NCBI GenBank assembly: GCA_964036275.1
Contig: OZ038434.1
Location: 34,433,279-34,497,278, forward strand
DNA length: 64,000 bases
From: Litoditis marina
Taxonomy: Eukaryota > Nematoda > Chromadorea > Rhabditida > Rhabditidae
Direction: 5' to 3'
Shown here: positions 1 through 13,584 of the stretch, piece after piece
How the letters are laid out: each line of letters opens with the position of its first letter
Position numbering within the stretch: position 1 is the stretch's first letter
Program-made: the position numbers and the translations under genes
The notes under the pieces: generated by a model
What the model was told of the DNA's origin: nothing
Seen by the model: only the letters and a program-made list of their open reading frames with translations
Database searches by the model: none

Positions 1-2590
<2,590 letters not shown>

Positions 2591-3237
2591 TATATATATA
2601 TATATACATATATACATATATACATATATACATATCCACTCTCTATCTCTCTCGTCCTCTCCCCCTTTCTCTCTCTCTCTCTCTCGATCTCCACTCTCTG
2701 TCTCTCTCTCACGTCCTCTCCCACTTTCTTTTTCTCTCCCTATCTTCTATCTCATCCTATCACCCCTCTCTATCATGTATCTTCTCATATCTCGGCTCTC
2801 GTGTCTCTTTTTACCTATTAATACGATGTCCGGATTTGTTGCCCCAGGCTACCTACTGGATTGCAGGAAAATTGATAGGAAGAGAGAATAGATAGGTCAA
2901 AAACCATGGAGCTATATTATGTTTTCTCTGAAAAGATTCCTGAGCGTGACAACACGTCAGAAAACGTGAGAAAAACACATCACCTAACTGACACGTGAGA
3001 CTAAATTCACAACAAAGATATATTTTCTGTGTAAAACTTCCTGAACGTTAGTCCAATTGTCCATGTGAAGCTCTGAATCGCAGAAAAAGTAATAGAAAGG
3101 AAAAGAGATCAAAAACCATGGAGATTTATCTCTTTTAAAAAGATTCTCGAGAGGAAATAGTTAATTTATGAGGTAGATAAAAAGTAAAATTTCTATTACG
3201 ACCTAATAGCCTTTCCAGGAAGAGAGGAGAGACATAG
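2591..3237. other. TA tract, CT-rich DNA and unassigned sequence
   Basis: The (TA)n tract continues from the 3' side of the Helitron (2591-2632, with TACATATA variants). Next comes about 180 bp of CT-rich imperfect repeat (2638-2800, CTCTCTCGTCCTCTCC type), then AT-rich DNA with no recognisable gene. Confidence 0.6.
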
Positions 3238-3465
3238 TTTGTTCCATTTCCACTGAGATCCATTGGCATCGTGCCAAGATTTTTGGATAGCTATTTCTTA
3301 GGGCAGACATAAGTCTGCTTGTGACATTTTTCATTTACGTGTTCTTATGGATTTGAACATCCGCTAACACAAAGTTGCAGTACTTTGAGAAACTCCAAAG
3401 CGGTGAAGAATATAAATATTCATTGGCATGCTGCCAAAGTCTCAGTGGGTTCCAGAACCATGCAG
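3238..3465. mobile_element. MITE related to family D (GGCAT-GCCAA type)
   Basis: The ends are inverted: CCACTGAGATCCATTGGCAT at the left pairs with the segment around 3419-3458 (TTGGCATGCTGCCAAAGTCT, CAGTGGG). A similar arrangement occurs at 41347-41545 and partly at 4450-4490. Boundaries are approximate and no target duplication was established. Confidence 0.45.
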
Positions 3466-3740
3466 ATATATTTCATATTCTGCCAAAAGACCCTCGAAAG
3501 AAAGAAGAGATGTTTGTTTTTGACGTAGATCATAACGAAACACACGTGATCTGTACGCGTGATGATAAAGTTTGATTTCGATTCACATCGCAATTGGAGA
3601 TTTTTGACCGGAAAGCAACTGGAGCAAACTACAATCACCGCGGGGTCGCGCGAAATACATCGTATAGGCGTAGTTTCAAAATACGAACACTATACCAGTA
3701 TTAAAAATTTCAAAATTCATTTTTTCACGATTGTTAATCT

Positions 3741-3864
3741 TTAAAGCAGGACGATTATTTGGACCAATCCCGTGTCAACGATCCTTTACACTGCAATTGA
3801 AAAATGTATTGCAGTTTAAAGGACTGAAGCGTTGCGATTGGACCACATAATCGTCCTTCTTTAA
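3741..3864. mobile_element. Family E MITE with TTAA ends
   Basis: The element is flanked by TTAA on both sides and has near-perfect terminal inverted repeats (TTAAAGcAGGACGATTATKT and its complement). The centre is an inverted repeat based on CTGCAATTGAAAAATGTATT. TTAA target preference is typical of piggyBac-like elements and of the short palindromic TTAA repeats known in nematodes. Further copies are at 16044-16164, 41674-41797, 41870-41971, 43306-43429 and 58952-59075. Confidence 0.85.
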
Positions 3865-4574
3865 CTCCCTCTAAACTCCTACCAAGGAGTAACCTTCAAA
3901 TCCCTCTCATAAGAAAATATAACATTTCCATTTCTATTGAAAACAACTTACCATAGTCGTTCTCCGAAATGTCAGCCAATACTACAAAAAGTGTTTATCG
4001 TGAGCCAACCCCGCACTAATACCCGGAAAGGTCTATTTTCGACCGAGACACGGTAGTTCTATTCTTGTAGTTTTTGTGTTTTCTCCAAGTACCAAAATGG
4101 TGTCCACTCAAAAGATTAGTAGACAAATTCCTTAATTGTCGGGGTGGAAACAATTTGGCGACAAACAAGTTGTGTCGTTTTTGAAACGACCAAAGTTTGC
4201 ACATTTCTTGTGGAGATGTTCTTCAACTTTCTTTATGTCAGTGTTAGAGTGTACGCTTTTCGTATAGTTTGCACACTTCCGAACCGGACTTGGGCAGATT
4301 GCCAATGAAATTTCAAGGCAGTTTTTGAACATGTTGAAATACTTCAAAACAATGGAAATTCATGTGAAGGGTTCCTCCCCTTAGTTATAATTCGTAGTCA
4401 AGGAAACATTCTGTAAAATATATGTTTTCTTTAAATAACAGTCTTCCAAAGCTTTTGGCACGCTGCCAATGAGTCCAGTTGGGAAATGTGAGCACTATAT
4501 GTGTAGTTTTGTTTTCGGTCAAAACACGTAAAATATAACGTGTATGGAGATCAAACTACAGTCAACAGGTTCTG
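3865..4574. other. Unassigned intergenic DNA
   Basis: There is no supportable gene. Short open frames on both strands lack motifs. A GGCACGCTGCCAATGAGTCC segment near 4455-4485 is a fragment of the D-related repeat family. Confidence 0.45.
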
Positions 4575-4928
4575 TTGACTGTTTTGCAAACAACCGGGTT
4601 TGTTAAAAAACTTGAATCAGTTCAGAACGACTTCACTAGAAAGTTGTTTTTCCGTTTGGGTGGCTATACGTATTGTAAAATCCCTAGTTCCGCATTTAGA
4701 AACAGGAAACTGAACTTGGTCTCTTTAGAATCTAGAAGAAATACTACAGACCTCATTATGATGCATAAAATCATAACTGTTCAGTGTGGATTGAGTGCAA
4801 CAGAATTTTTCACGTTCAAACCTTCACGTACTAGAGGTTCTAGCGCAAAATTCAGTTTCCCAACTCCAAAAACTAGCCAACGTGCAAAATTTTTCACAGT
4901 ACGGGCTGGATCCAAATACTTGAAATAG
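4575..4928 (+). pseudogene. Non-LTR retrotransposon (LINE) reverse transcriptase, 3' fragment
   Basis: An open frame of about 117 codons starts without an ATG and ends at a stop at 4926-4928. It resembles the C-terminal end of Jockey/CR1-type LINE ORF2 proteins. LESVQNDFTRKLFFR at about residues 13-27 matches the usual LExVQRxFTR block after the reverse-transcriptase thumb. This is followed by LNLVSLESRRNTTDLIMMHK, matching the LxSLExRRxxxDLxxxxKI block, and then RTRG plus RAKFFTVRAGSKYL, a degenerate form of the RxxFFxxRxxxxWN tail. The polymerase core (with its FADD motif), the endonuclease and a 3' tail are not found nearby. It is a dead 5'-truncated or eroded copy. The subfamily assignment is tentative. 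Confidence 0.75.
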
Positions 4929-5277
4929 AGCAAGAAATCCAAAATACCGATTTCGTTATCTGCCGCAAAAAAAGCACTTTAAGTGAATGCATTTGAATAA
5001 GACTTCTACTGTTTTTTTGTTCATCTGTGAGTGTGGCCCAATCAATGTATACCATTTGTGATTCGTTTATCTGTATTGTCATATGAATTACTTTTTCATT
5101 CACTTGTGTTGACCAAGTAATAATTGTCGATTTCCGACCCTTTTTCCGCTTTTGAATCTTTTTGTATCCCACCGTCATTTTGCTATTTCTCCTCTTGTAT
5201 ATCACATGCTTGCATGTAAATAAATTAATCAAAAACCGTTCGTAAACTTCTTTAACGCTTTGTGTACTTTACAAATG
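4929..5277. other. Unassigned DNA downstream of LINE remnant
   Basis: This may include the eroded 3' part of the LINE. No poly(A) or simple tail is visible and no gene is recognised. Confidence 0.4.
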
Positions 5278-5421
5278 TATAGTAGAGGTAAATTGAGTAG
5301 TCACGTAAATTTAGCATTCTATAATGAGGAATCGTGCCCGTTGTCATTGCACGTTTCTGGGTTCTGCTGTGCTTAACTTGTTTCACGTGAGTTTGCAATT
5401 GACTAACTATAATATAGTATA
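5278..5421 (+). mobile_element. Family A MITE
   Basis: This ~140-bp element has TA ends and a conserved interior: TAGTCACGT near one end, AATGAGGAATCGTGC in the middle, CATTGCACGTTTCTG, then TTTCACGTGA and GCAATTGACTAAC at the other end. More than ten copies occur in this window. It has no coding capacity. Confidence 0.85.
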
Positions 5422-5678
5422 ATCTACTAACTATAGTATATACTTCACATTTTTTCACAATGTACGAAAACGCGCAATTTGATGAGAATCCGAGTTGTTT
5501 TACCTCAAATTTGATATGTATGGTTCTATGGTTCAAATTTTTAAAATATACTACCTATACTCAGTAAGAGGCTTCAATTCCTAGACATGACATAGAAACC
5601 ACAATTCGAGCGTGTTCGCAGAAAGCGTGGGTTTGGTAGGTTAAATGGTTATTTCTATATTTAGAGATATGTTTGTAG

Positions 5679-5875
5679 TATAGTCGCCATTTTCCCCATA
5701 AAGACAGCAGAGGGTTCAATTGATTGAGCGATGCGGGGCGAGCGGTCGTTGATTATCTGCCAGCAGTTGAGAGAGTGTGTAGATCAATGATACGCAGACA
5801 AACTGGCCGCTCGCCAAACCTCGTCCCATACAAAATCGATGGTACGGTGTCCACAACGGTTTGACAAACCCTATA
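5679..5875 (+). mobile_element. Family G MITE
   Basis: It is bounded by TATA (TA duplication) and begins TATAGTCGCCATTTTCCCCA. The interior includes GAGCGATGCGGGGCGAGCGG and its imperfect inverse GGCCGCTCGCC. It ends CGGTTTGACAAACCCTATA. Copies are at 14570-14766, 18969-19165, 42012-42208 (in the transporter's last exon), 36597-36900 and 49648-50544. Confidence 0.88.
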
Positions 5876-6094
5876 CTAAACCTCATTTTTTTTCCCGGAA
5901 ACCTGCCGAATTTTACTTCCTCCACAAGGCGAGAGGCTTCAACTCCTGGACACAAATCGGAAAACACAAGTAGTTTTGCAGCCATCTTCGAGAGGTTTCC
6001 TAAACTGGTACGTGAACTGTGAGTAAATCGCACAGCAACGTGAAACTTGTTAAACACAGCATAAAGTAGGAACGTGCAATGAGAAAGTGCACGT

Positions 6095-6328
6095 TATAGT
6101 CCACACCATTCCTACTGAGACTCCTACAGTAACCTTACAAACTTTCAAAGGCTGTTATGAAGCTGAAAATGTAGTTCATAAAAAGTGCTCTCGTATATTT
6201 ATTCTATCTGAGAAGGAGAATGAGGTACGAAAATCCTCAACTTCTCCGATCAAAAGTAAGTGAGCGAAACGGCTTGGAAGTTTCGAAATCCTACTGTAGG
6301 AGTCTCAGTAGGAATGGAAAAGACTATA
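6095..6328. mobile_element. Family D MITE
   Basis: It is bounded by TATA on both sides. The terminal inverted repeats centre on CCTACTGAGACTCCTACAGTA and its complement near 6292-6318. The interior is unconserved apart from AAGTAAGTGAGCGAAACG and AGAAGGAGAATGAGGTACG blocks, which are also present at 34959-35192. Confidence 0.85.
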
Positions 6329-6369
6329 CCTATTAGAATACTAACTCGACGAGAGTATTCAATTTACTT

Positions 6370-6439
6370 GTACACGTCCGTACACAGCGGAATATGATAT
6401 ATACAGTACCGTTTCGCCTTTCCGTTGGCGACGACTATA
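6370..6439 (-). mobile_element. Truncated family B element
   Basis: Only the end with GTACACAGCGGA, ATATACAGTACC and CGCCTTTCCGTTGGCGACGA plus the terminal TATA remains. The tRNA-like half is missing. Confidence 0.75.
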
Positions 6440-7204
6440 GTACAGTTTTGCAGCCAGCTCTGTGAGGTTTCATGAACTTCCAAAAGTACATAGTGCTTCC
6501 CTAGACAGACATTATTTTGTGATGAAAGAAACAGAAAGTATCTTATTCTTTTCTTTGTATTCAAATTGCGATTATTTCAACCGGAAAGTTGTTTTACTGA
6601 ATGAATCTAAGTTTAGTTGATAAGAATAAGTGATATGTCCGTGACACCTCGAACATCGAATCTTAAATCACAAGGCTGTTTTACTAAACGTTTTCAAGTT
6701 TCGTTGATAACAATAGCTTTTTTCCGATTTGGTTCTGGTGACACGTTCACTTTTATAATCCGTGACAATTTGGCTGAAAATAACTTCGCGTGACCGTCGG
6801 AACTCGGTTCCACCTGTCAACCACGTAGGCGATGTTGATGCAGTACTGTGAAAATTGTTGCAACCCGAAATACCAAACTTCTGCCTCTCTCTCTCTCTCC
6901 TCTCTCTCTCCTACATTTTCTTGAAAATACCGAAATTTCCACCAGACGCGCATTTGCAACCTGAACTACCGTAAACGGGTTGCAACCTGAAGCTGAAATA
7001 TGAAAAAGACCATGCATATTTATATTGAATTTCAGGCTGTGAATGCGCGAGTTCTGAAGAACGGTATTTTATGTCGTAAAAATACCAAGACGTTTTCAGA
7101 GTGCTCAATGGAAGAACGTTTCAATTACCATTTGTGTTGTGTTTTCCATTTATGTCATATTATGTTCAACGCTTCTTGTTTGCGATACTTTGAGCTCTTA
7201 GATG
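6440..7204. other. Unassigned intergenic DNA
   Basis: A GA-rich run (GAGAGAGAGGAGAG type on -, 6884-6911) and AT-rich sequence are present. Minus-strand open frames of 65-68 codons overlap the simple repeat and show no family motif. Confidence 0.4.
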
Positions 7205-7618
7205 GAGGAGAGAGCCAAGAGTTACAGCTAATATGGATAATCGGATGATAGTGGAGCAGAAAAGCCCTTTTCTCACTAACAGAGGCAGATATTCAAAATC
7301 ACTCTCACAAGTGATACATGTGTTTCAGAATCGTCTGCGTCTTATCTAACACGTGCTCTCTACGTGTTCTCTGACATTTTCCCGACATTTTATGAAGTCT
7401 CTAGTTCAAAGATCACTGTTATATGAATAAGTGTTAGATCAGGACGATCATGTGGGCCAATCCCGACGCATCGGCCCTTTAAATACTAGAAGTGAACTGG
7501 AGAATCATGTGAAGTTAGTATTATAATGAGGAATCGTGCACTTAAATGTCATTACACGTTTCTGAGTTTTGCTGTGTTTAACATGTATCACGTGACTGTG
7601 CAATTGACTAACAGTATA
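7205..7618. repeat. ~400-bp dispersed repeat, inverted copy of 17124-17525
   Basis: The sequence from GCCAAGAGTTACAGCTAATA through TCTCTACGTGTTCTCTGACA to GGGCCAATCCCGACGCATCG reappears in inverse complement at 17525 down to 17258. In both copies a family A MITE (here 7484-7618) sits just after GGCCCTTTAAATACT, inside what looks like half of an E-type terminal repeat (AGGACGATCATGTGGGCCAA). It is a nested composite that was mobile, or was duplicated, as one unit. Confidence 0.8.
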
Positions 7619-8101
7619 CATGTATTACAGAAAGGTATGCGTCTCATTCAACTATTTACGTTTTTTTTAGTTACAAGTTAGTTCTGTTTTTTTTAGTAAC
7701 AAGTTAGTTATGACCAGGATCTGAAAATGTTATTTTCGGTTTTTCATGAATATTTCACTAAGAACACACGTTTGAAAGTTATACTGTATGTAGTCTCTCA
7801 ATAATTTCATCAAAAATAGTTTTCAAAGTTAGAAGTTTCGAGCCCTAATTCACAAATGCCAAAAATAGAGCCCTTCAATCTTTAAAGGGCAAAGAGCTTT
7901 GCAGAGAAACACTTTAATTGCGAAAGTTTCCGATTTCTGAGAAAGGAAGTAAGAAAGTATCATTTTACATGCATGAAACGAAAATGTTTGTTCTTTGGAA
8001 GACGCATCCCGAAAAATGCGAAAATTGTTGGGAGACACGAAACAGCAATCAAATACTGCCATTGTTGTCCGGCACGCACGTAGAGATGGGTTTTGGTGTT
8101 G
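7619..8101. other. Unassigned AT-rich DNA
   Basis: A short direct repeat (TTTTTTTTAGTTACAAGTTAGTT, twice near 7660-7710) is the only structure seen. Confidence 0.4.
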
Positions 8102-8887
8102 TATACTCTGTTTCACCAATCGGTGACTTTCTACAGTAGTCTTTCGAATATTCAAGGATACTTATCTAATCAACAAACAGACTTTTAGCTTCACTGTTTT
8201 CTGTGCTTGTAGTAACCGCTGTATAAAACAAAATCACAAAGTTCAAACTATTTATAATACCTACACGATATGAATAATGTACTTGAAAGATTTACAATCT
8301 TACTGTAGAGGGCTATTGTTGCGTGAAACAGACTATAGCAAAGTGCTGAAAGTGATCATCTGACGGGAAAATGCACACCTTTCCTTCAAATTCAGGATTC
8401 AATAGCGAAAACGATGTCTTCACTGCAAAGTCTCTTCATTTTACGCAGTTTTTCAAACCCCATTTTTGTTGTATAGTGAAGTGCTGAAAGTTGTATAATC
8501 ATCTTTACGGAAAATTTCACATTTTCGCTTCAAATTCAAGATTTGGGAGCAAGAAGAATGCTTTCAATCTGGTCTGTCATTTTCGTTTTGTGCAGTTTTT
8601 CCTATTCCGTTTTATCTGGAATCATTGTTTCTGTGTTTAATCGTGTTGAACTATAGTCTGTTTCACGAAACAATAGCCCTCTACAGTAAGATAATAAAAC
8701 TTTTAAGTGAATTTATCATATCTTGTAGATGTTGTATATAGTTTAAACGGTGTGATTTAGTTTTCCACTTTGGGTACTACAAGCATACAAAACAGTGAAT
8801 CTTAAATTTTGTTTGTTGATTAGATAAATGCGTTTGAATTTTTGAAAGATTACTGTAGAAAGTCATCGATTGGTGAAACGAACTATA
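8102..8887. mobile_element. Two inverted family C elements flanking a duplicated core
   Basis: Family C copies occupy 8102-8337 and, inverted, 8652-8887. Each has TATA ends, a GTTTCACC end, TCTACAGTA near each terminus, and an interior matching the copy at 60370-60605. Between them, 8338-8651 contains two diverged direct repeats of about 130 bp, each starting AAGTGCTGAAAGT and including TTCAAATTCAGGATT. The whole is either two insertions or one larger element whose arms are C units. Confidence 0.75.
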
Positions 8888-9000
8888 AACGACCATGGAA
8901 AAAATCCCGCGTGTTTGTAGTTTGTGTTTGAACCCATGGCTTTTCAATCAACCATTCTGTATTGTGGTGTGAATTGAGTTAACACTACAACTTAACTAAC

Positions 9001-9197
9001 TATAGTCGGTGCCGGATTTATAATTTTCTATCTCTCACCGGAATCGAACCTGCGAGCAAAAGTTTTATAGCGAGCAGCTATCCACTGCGCTATTGGAGAA
9101 CATAACGCGCATGTTTTGGAATCGAAGACATGTGTGCGTACACAGCGGAAAGTGAGATATACAGTACCCTCCCGCCTTTCCGTTGGCGAGGACTATA
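9001..9197 (-). mobile_element. Family B MITE with tRNA-like promoter
   Basis: It has TATA at both ends. On the minus strand it runs from a CCAACGGAAAGGCGGGAGGG head through ATAGCGCAGTGGATAGCTG (A-box-like) and CTCGCAGGTTCGATTCCGG (B-box-like) to the other end. The B box GGTTCGATTCC is a perfect pol III internal promoter motif. The element is TA-flanked and lacks a poly(A) or simple tail, so it looks like a DNA transposon that captured a tRNA-like sequence. Confidence 0.82.
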
Positions 9198-10132
9198 TGG
9201 TCATCCCCTGTATGAGTGATACCTACCCAGTTTTCTCGCATGTGATAGAATGTGCTCATTCTCTCACATCTGCCATTTGTCATAAACCGTTTTTCATCCA
9301 ACGATCATCGTACTTTACACCAAGTAAACGACGTGGAATGTTTTCGTCAACCACGAGGTCTCGTCGATTTGTCACTTTGTTTCCAAATTTTTGGCGGTGT
9401 AATAATCTCTCCAAAAACTACGAGATATCAGCTATCTCACGGCAATCCGCGGGATAGTTTTTGTGAGTTTTTGTCAATAACTGTCTTTCATTATCGGTTG
9501 GGATCAGCATTGAAGGGACCGTTCCTCTTTAATTTGGAGGTTTGAGTTGATTAGTCGAAATTGTTCACATTAAAAAAACACAATCATTCATATAGGTCTT
9601 CCTATCTTGTTCCGTGTTCTCAAAAATGCGGCGCGACCACGCGCACGTGCATACACCGCCGTGTTCACCTACGTACAAAATTTTCAAAAGGTCCATTAAA
9701 TTACAAAACCATATTGAAACCATGGCCAACATTACCAATATTGAATCTATGACGAAATATTTGAAAATATCATGAAGACTACAAAGCATTGATTGATTAT
9801 GGATTACTGCATTTACAGTAACCGAAATCCTGTTGGCTACTATTTTGCTCCGTAATAATATGGTTTTTTGAACTTTCCTTACGTAAGGCATAAACTTTCA
9901 TCTCTAAACAGAATAAATGAGTTTCTACATTTTTCAAAAATTACCTACATTGCACATTATACAGGTACGGTTACTTTAACCGGGCATGTTGTCATAGCTC
10001 ATAGGTCGCTGAATTTGTAGTTCGATTCCGTCACTTTCTGGTTGAACTTCCTAATTTATAGCTGGTATCAGACTATAATGAAGGTCATTCTCAATTTCGG
10101 GGTTGATCAGGGAAGGTCATGCTGTAGGTATG
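9198..10132. other. Unassigned intergenic DNA
   Basis: Open frames of 63-113 codons occur on both strands, but they lack splice-bounded structure, hydrophobic patterning or motifs. I do not support a gene here. Confidence 0.4.
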
Positions 10133-10368
10133 TATAGTCTGTTTCACGCACTTATAACCCTCTACAGTAATCTGCGCAAACTTCCAGGCTCTTTTTAGGT
10201 AGTTTGATGTTTTTAAAGTGACTTAAAACTTTGCTATTGTGTTTTCTACCTTCACTCCTACAAACTCTGAAAGTTTGAGATCAAATTAATAATTTATTCA
10301 TTAGAAATAGCCTTCTAAATGTTTTACAGATTACTGTAGAAGGACATTGATTGGTGAAACGAACTATA
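10133..10368. mobile_element. Family C MITE
   Basis: TATA ends. It begins TATAGTCTGTTTCACGCACT and has CTCTACAGTAATC near the left end and GATTACTGTAGAAGGACATT near the right. It ends ATTGGTGAAACGAACTATA. Interior blocks CTACAAACTCTGAAAGTTTG and TTCATTAGAAATAGCCTTCT are shared with 62399-62633 and 56608-56838. Confidence 0.85.
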
Positions 10369-10882
10369 TGTTGTTGTCTTCTGCCGTGATTGCAGTTTGA
10401 TCGCGCTCTGCATCAGGCTCAAACGACAAATACAGCTAAATAACGCAGCACACATCGCAACATAATTGCTTGCTTTGGAGAGACCCTATAAACAAGTTTG
10501 GTTCCACTAATATGTATCATCCCTTTATCAATCGCGCGCACACTTTCACCAATTTTCTCGGTTTTGCACGAATTCTCAGCTAATTTGCATACAAATTCGA
10601 AAATGCAACAAAAATAGGAAAATGTGTAAACAATTATGAAATATCGGGCTCAAGTACATGTCATTCAGAATAGTCTGTTTCTATTTCTGTCGATGGCGAA
10701 ATAGGCTATTTTGAGGTTTTATGTCTCTGTGGTTTACCCAGTCGTTACAGTTTACCCAGTCATAGACTGTTTCGCAGACTACAGTATTTTTCGGAAGAGA
10801 ATGACATTGCCATCAGCGAAAAACTGGCTGACTCATGTGTAACTTGGAGTACTTCATCCAAAGATTGAGCTGCTTTTAGTTC
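10369..10882. other. Unassigned intergenic DNA
   Basis: AT-rich sequence without gene or recognised repeat. A fragment, CATAGACTGTTTCGCAGACTACAGTA (10762-10788), is a degraded family C end. Confidence 0.35.
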
Positions 10883-11042
10883 TGAGTACGTATGCTAGAA
10901 GATCCCGGCCTCTTCATCCCATCCTGCGTCTCCTCAAACACACGCTATTTCTCTGCTCTCACATCCGGCCGAGATGAGAAATAGTGAGGCAGAGCGAGAG
11001 ACGCAGGATAAAGGTGCCGGGATCGTCTAGCATACGTACTCA
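10883..11042. mobile_element. Family H palindromic element
   Basis: This ~160-bp near-perfect palindrome runs from TGAGTACGTATGCTAGAAGA to its complement. Arm blocks are ATCCTGCGTCTCCTCAAACA and GCTATTTCTCTGCTC, with a CATCCGGCCGAGATG centre. Other copies are 23617-23794, 36669-36845 and 45988-46164, with an eroded copy near 59500-59627. It could fold into one long hairpin. Confidence 0.85.
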
Positions 11043-11084
11043 GTCTCATCAAACTATCAGCTTTTTCCCAACGCATGTCGAACC

Positions 11085-12448
11085 CTCTGTCCTTTTCACG
11101 TCACTCTGTGTCAGTCATATTACTTCTGCAGCATATAGGGTCCAAATATGAAACATTCTATTAGTTCTGGTCTAATCTGCAGATAGAGTGGGACTTGTTC
11201 TCTAATTGCACTGATTTGCATATTTCTCAACAAATTTGCATATAAGTTGACGCGAGGTTTGGAATGGGACGTACATACACTGTATAGTGAGTGCCAAATT
11301 CATAAATTTCTGTCTCCCGCCAGAATCGAACCTGCCAGCAAAAGATTCCTAGCAGGGCTAAGGACTGCGCGATTAGAGTACATAACCCGTAAGTTTTGGA
11401 AAGACATGTCTGCGTACACAGCAGAAAGTGAGCTATACAGCACCCTCCCGCCTTTCCGTTGGCAACGACTATATAGTGAAAAGTATCAAGTCGCACAGCC
11501 TTTTTACATGTGAAACTGAAAAAAATATTATCATAAAAAACTATGATTCTCATAAGCTTCACAGACTTAACTCTCTGTCCTCTCACGTCACTTTGTATCA
11601 GCCACTTTAGTTCTGCAGCATAGGATCCAAATATGAATAGTTTCTTCGGTTTCTTCGGGTCAATTTCGCGAAAAAAGTAGCACGAGCACCTCTAATTGCA
11701 TTGCTTTGCATTTTCCTCTCCAAATTTGCACGTTTGCTATCGTTCGGTTCAAATTCTGTTTCTCACGATCGTAGACTCCTACAGTATAACGTATCTTCTT
11801 TTTTTCACAAACTTTACTCTCTTTCCCACGTCACTTCGAATCAGCCAAATTTGATTTTTGCGAATTTTTTTTAAACTTTACTTCTGCAGCCTAGGCTCCA
11901 AATTTAAAACATTCATGTGATTTCGATTAAATTATATGATTGTGGAGTACCAAAGCATGTATGAAGTATCAACTTTTACTCAACCTTTTCACAACTTTTA
12001 AACATAAAAGTTGCTAGCATTTTAGTCTCTCACGTCACTCCATATCAGCCACTTTACTTCTGCAGCCTGGGTCCAGATATGACTAATTCATGTAATTTCG
12101 ATCAAATTGTAGGGCTGTGGACTTCTAAAGTACAAATCATCAACGTTTACTCAACTTTTTACACGTAAAACTTTCATGCCCAAAAGTCGCACAAACTTTA
12201 GTCTCTCACGTCACTCCGTATCAGCCACTTTACTTCTGCAGCCTGGGTCCACATATGACTAATTCATGTAATTTTGATCAAATTCTAGGGCTGTGGACTC
12301 CTAAAGTACAAATCATCAACGTTTACTCAACTTTTTACACGTTAAACTTTCATGCCCAAAAGTCGCACAAACTTTAGTCTCTCACGTCACTCCGTATCAG
12401 CCACTTTACTTTTGCAGCATAGGGAGGGTACAAATATGACTAATTCAT
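11085..12448 (+). repeat. Diverging 176-bp tandem repeat array
   Basis: Units start TCTCTCACGTCACTCCGTAT and contain CAGCCACTTTACTTCTGCAG followed by a TCCAAATATGA-type block. Starts at 12026, 12202 and 12378 give an exact 176-bp period, and the two full right-hand units differ at only a few positions. Older, more diverged units lie leftward (11090, 11575 and 11820 areas). A family B element interrupts the array at 11283-11473. Homogenisation at the right edge suggests recent unit duplication. Confidence 0.85.
11283..11473 (-). mobile_element. Family B MITE within the tandem array
   Basis: TATA ends. It has the same order of blocks as the copy at 9001-9197, with an eroded tRNA-like part: the B-box equivalent reads GGTTCGATTCTGG and the A-box region is degraded (CGCGCAGTCC). 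Confidence 0.8.
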
Positions 12449-12687
12449 AATTAGGTTCGCGAACCTCGCGCATTCTCCCAGAATTCATGATTTCCCAAAA
12501 AAAGTAATGGGAAACAGCTTGAGAAAATTATGTTGCATTGATCAAATCCCAGTTCGTTTTCTTTTTCATGAGAAGTCACATTTTCAATCTGTGCTCTTTT
12601 AAGATACGGCGAGTTACTGTAGGTGGCTGGCCAGTACTTTGAGCAATCGCACCGAATTGGAACTTAAATTTAGGAGAACATTTCCCG

Positions 12688-12954
12688 GGCCAATTACACA
12701 TGCAACCGGGTTGCATGCAACCAAAATGCAACCAGTTTGCATGTGTAAAAACAGTTTGGTTGCTTTTTAAATGCAACCAAAAGCAACCACATTGCATTGA
12801 GAACCGGAAAATGTCAAAAAATTGAGTGTTTGGTTGCATTTGAAATACAACCAAAAGCAACTCGGTTGCTTTTGGAAAGCAAATGAATTTTCTTAACACA
12901 TGCAACCCGGTTGCATTTTGGTTGCATGCAACCTGGTTGCATGTGTAAACCGCC
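12688..12954. mobile_element. Mutator-like foldback MITE with 9-bp target duplication
   Basis: The element is flanked by the direct repeat CATTTCCCG at 12679-12687 and 12955-12963. Terminal inverted repeats are GGCCAATTACACATGCAACC and the complement of GGTTGCATGTGTAAACCGCC. The interior is built from TGCAACC/GGTTGCA words in both orientations, including a TTGCATGCAA palindrome near each end, so it folds on itself. A 9-bp duplication points to Mutator-type (MULE) transposition. No transposase is encoded, and the 185-codon minus-strand open frame across it is incidental. Confidence 0.82.
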
Positions 12955-12963
12955 CATTTCCCG

Positions 12964-13584
12964 CTGAATGAAACAACTGATACTCGACAGAAAACGCTAT
13001 ATTGAGAACAACCGTTTGTCCAGTTTCCATCAGGGTTTCTACTTTGTTTCAAGTTTGACAGACTGAATGTAATTTCGAAGTATGAAAAATTCAATAATCT
13101 TGTTAGAGAACAAAATAAAAACTTTTCGGTCAATTGAGCTTTTTATGGTCTACGTTTTTATCCCATTTACCGATCCTACTCTAAATTTTGCTTCACATTA
13201 TGTTATAATAAGTTCGGTTTTCTGGATCATCTCAATGTTTGCATCATACAGTTTTTGTTAACAACGAAACTACTACTTCTGTTCATTTTTCTCAAGATCA
13301 AAAGTTTGATCTCCGACTATTCTCAGAAACACTCGGCCGAGTAGTACGAATATAGCGTGACTCGGGTGTGAGAGCACTTCTCGGAGTATGGCCAGATTTT
13401 TGTTGCAATCGTAAACGGAAACCTGATAGTATGTTTCAAGTTTCCCATTAAAAAGAATATTTAAGTATTCTACACTTCTACTTTTACTACTTCAACATTC
13501 AAACATTTTCCTGAACATAGGCATCTACTTCAGGCTTTAAATTTAATTGTGAAAGTTGAGAAACACTTGTGGGGAAAATTGAAG
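12964..13584. other. Unassigned intergenic DNA
   Basis: No gene or clear repeat recognised. Confidence 0.4.

Noticed and set aside
12576..13133. 185-codon minus-strand open frame, the longest in the window
   Set aside because: It runs across the Mutator-like foldback element, and its Cys/Asn-rich translation comes from repeated TGCAACC words. There is no splice context or family motif.
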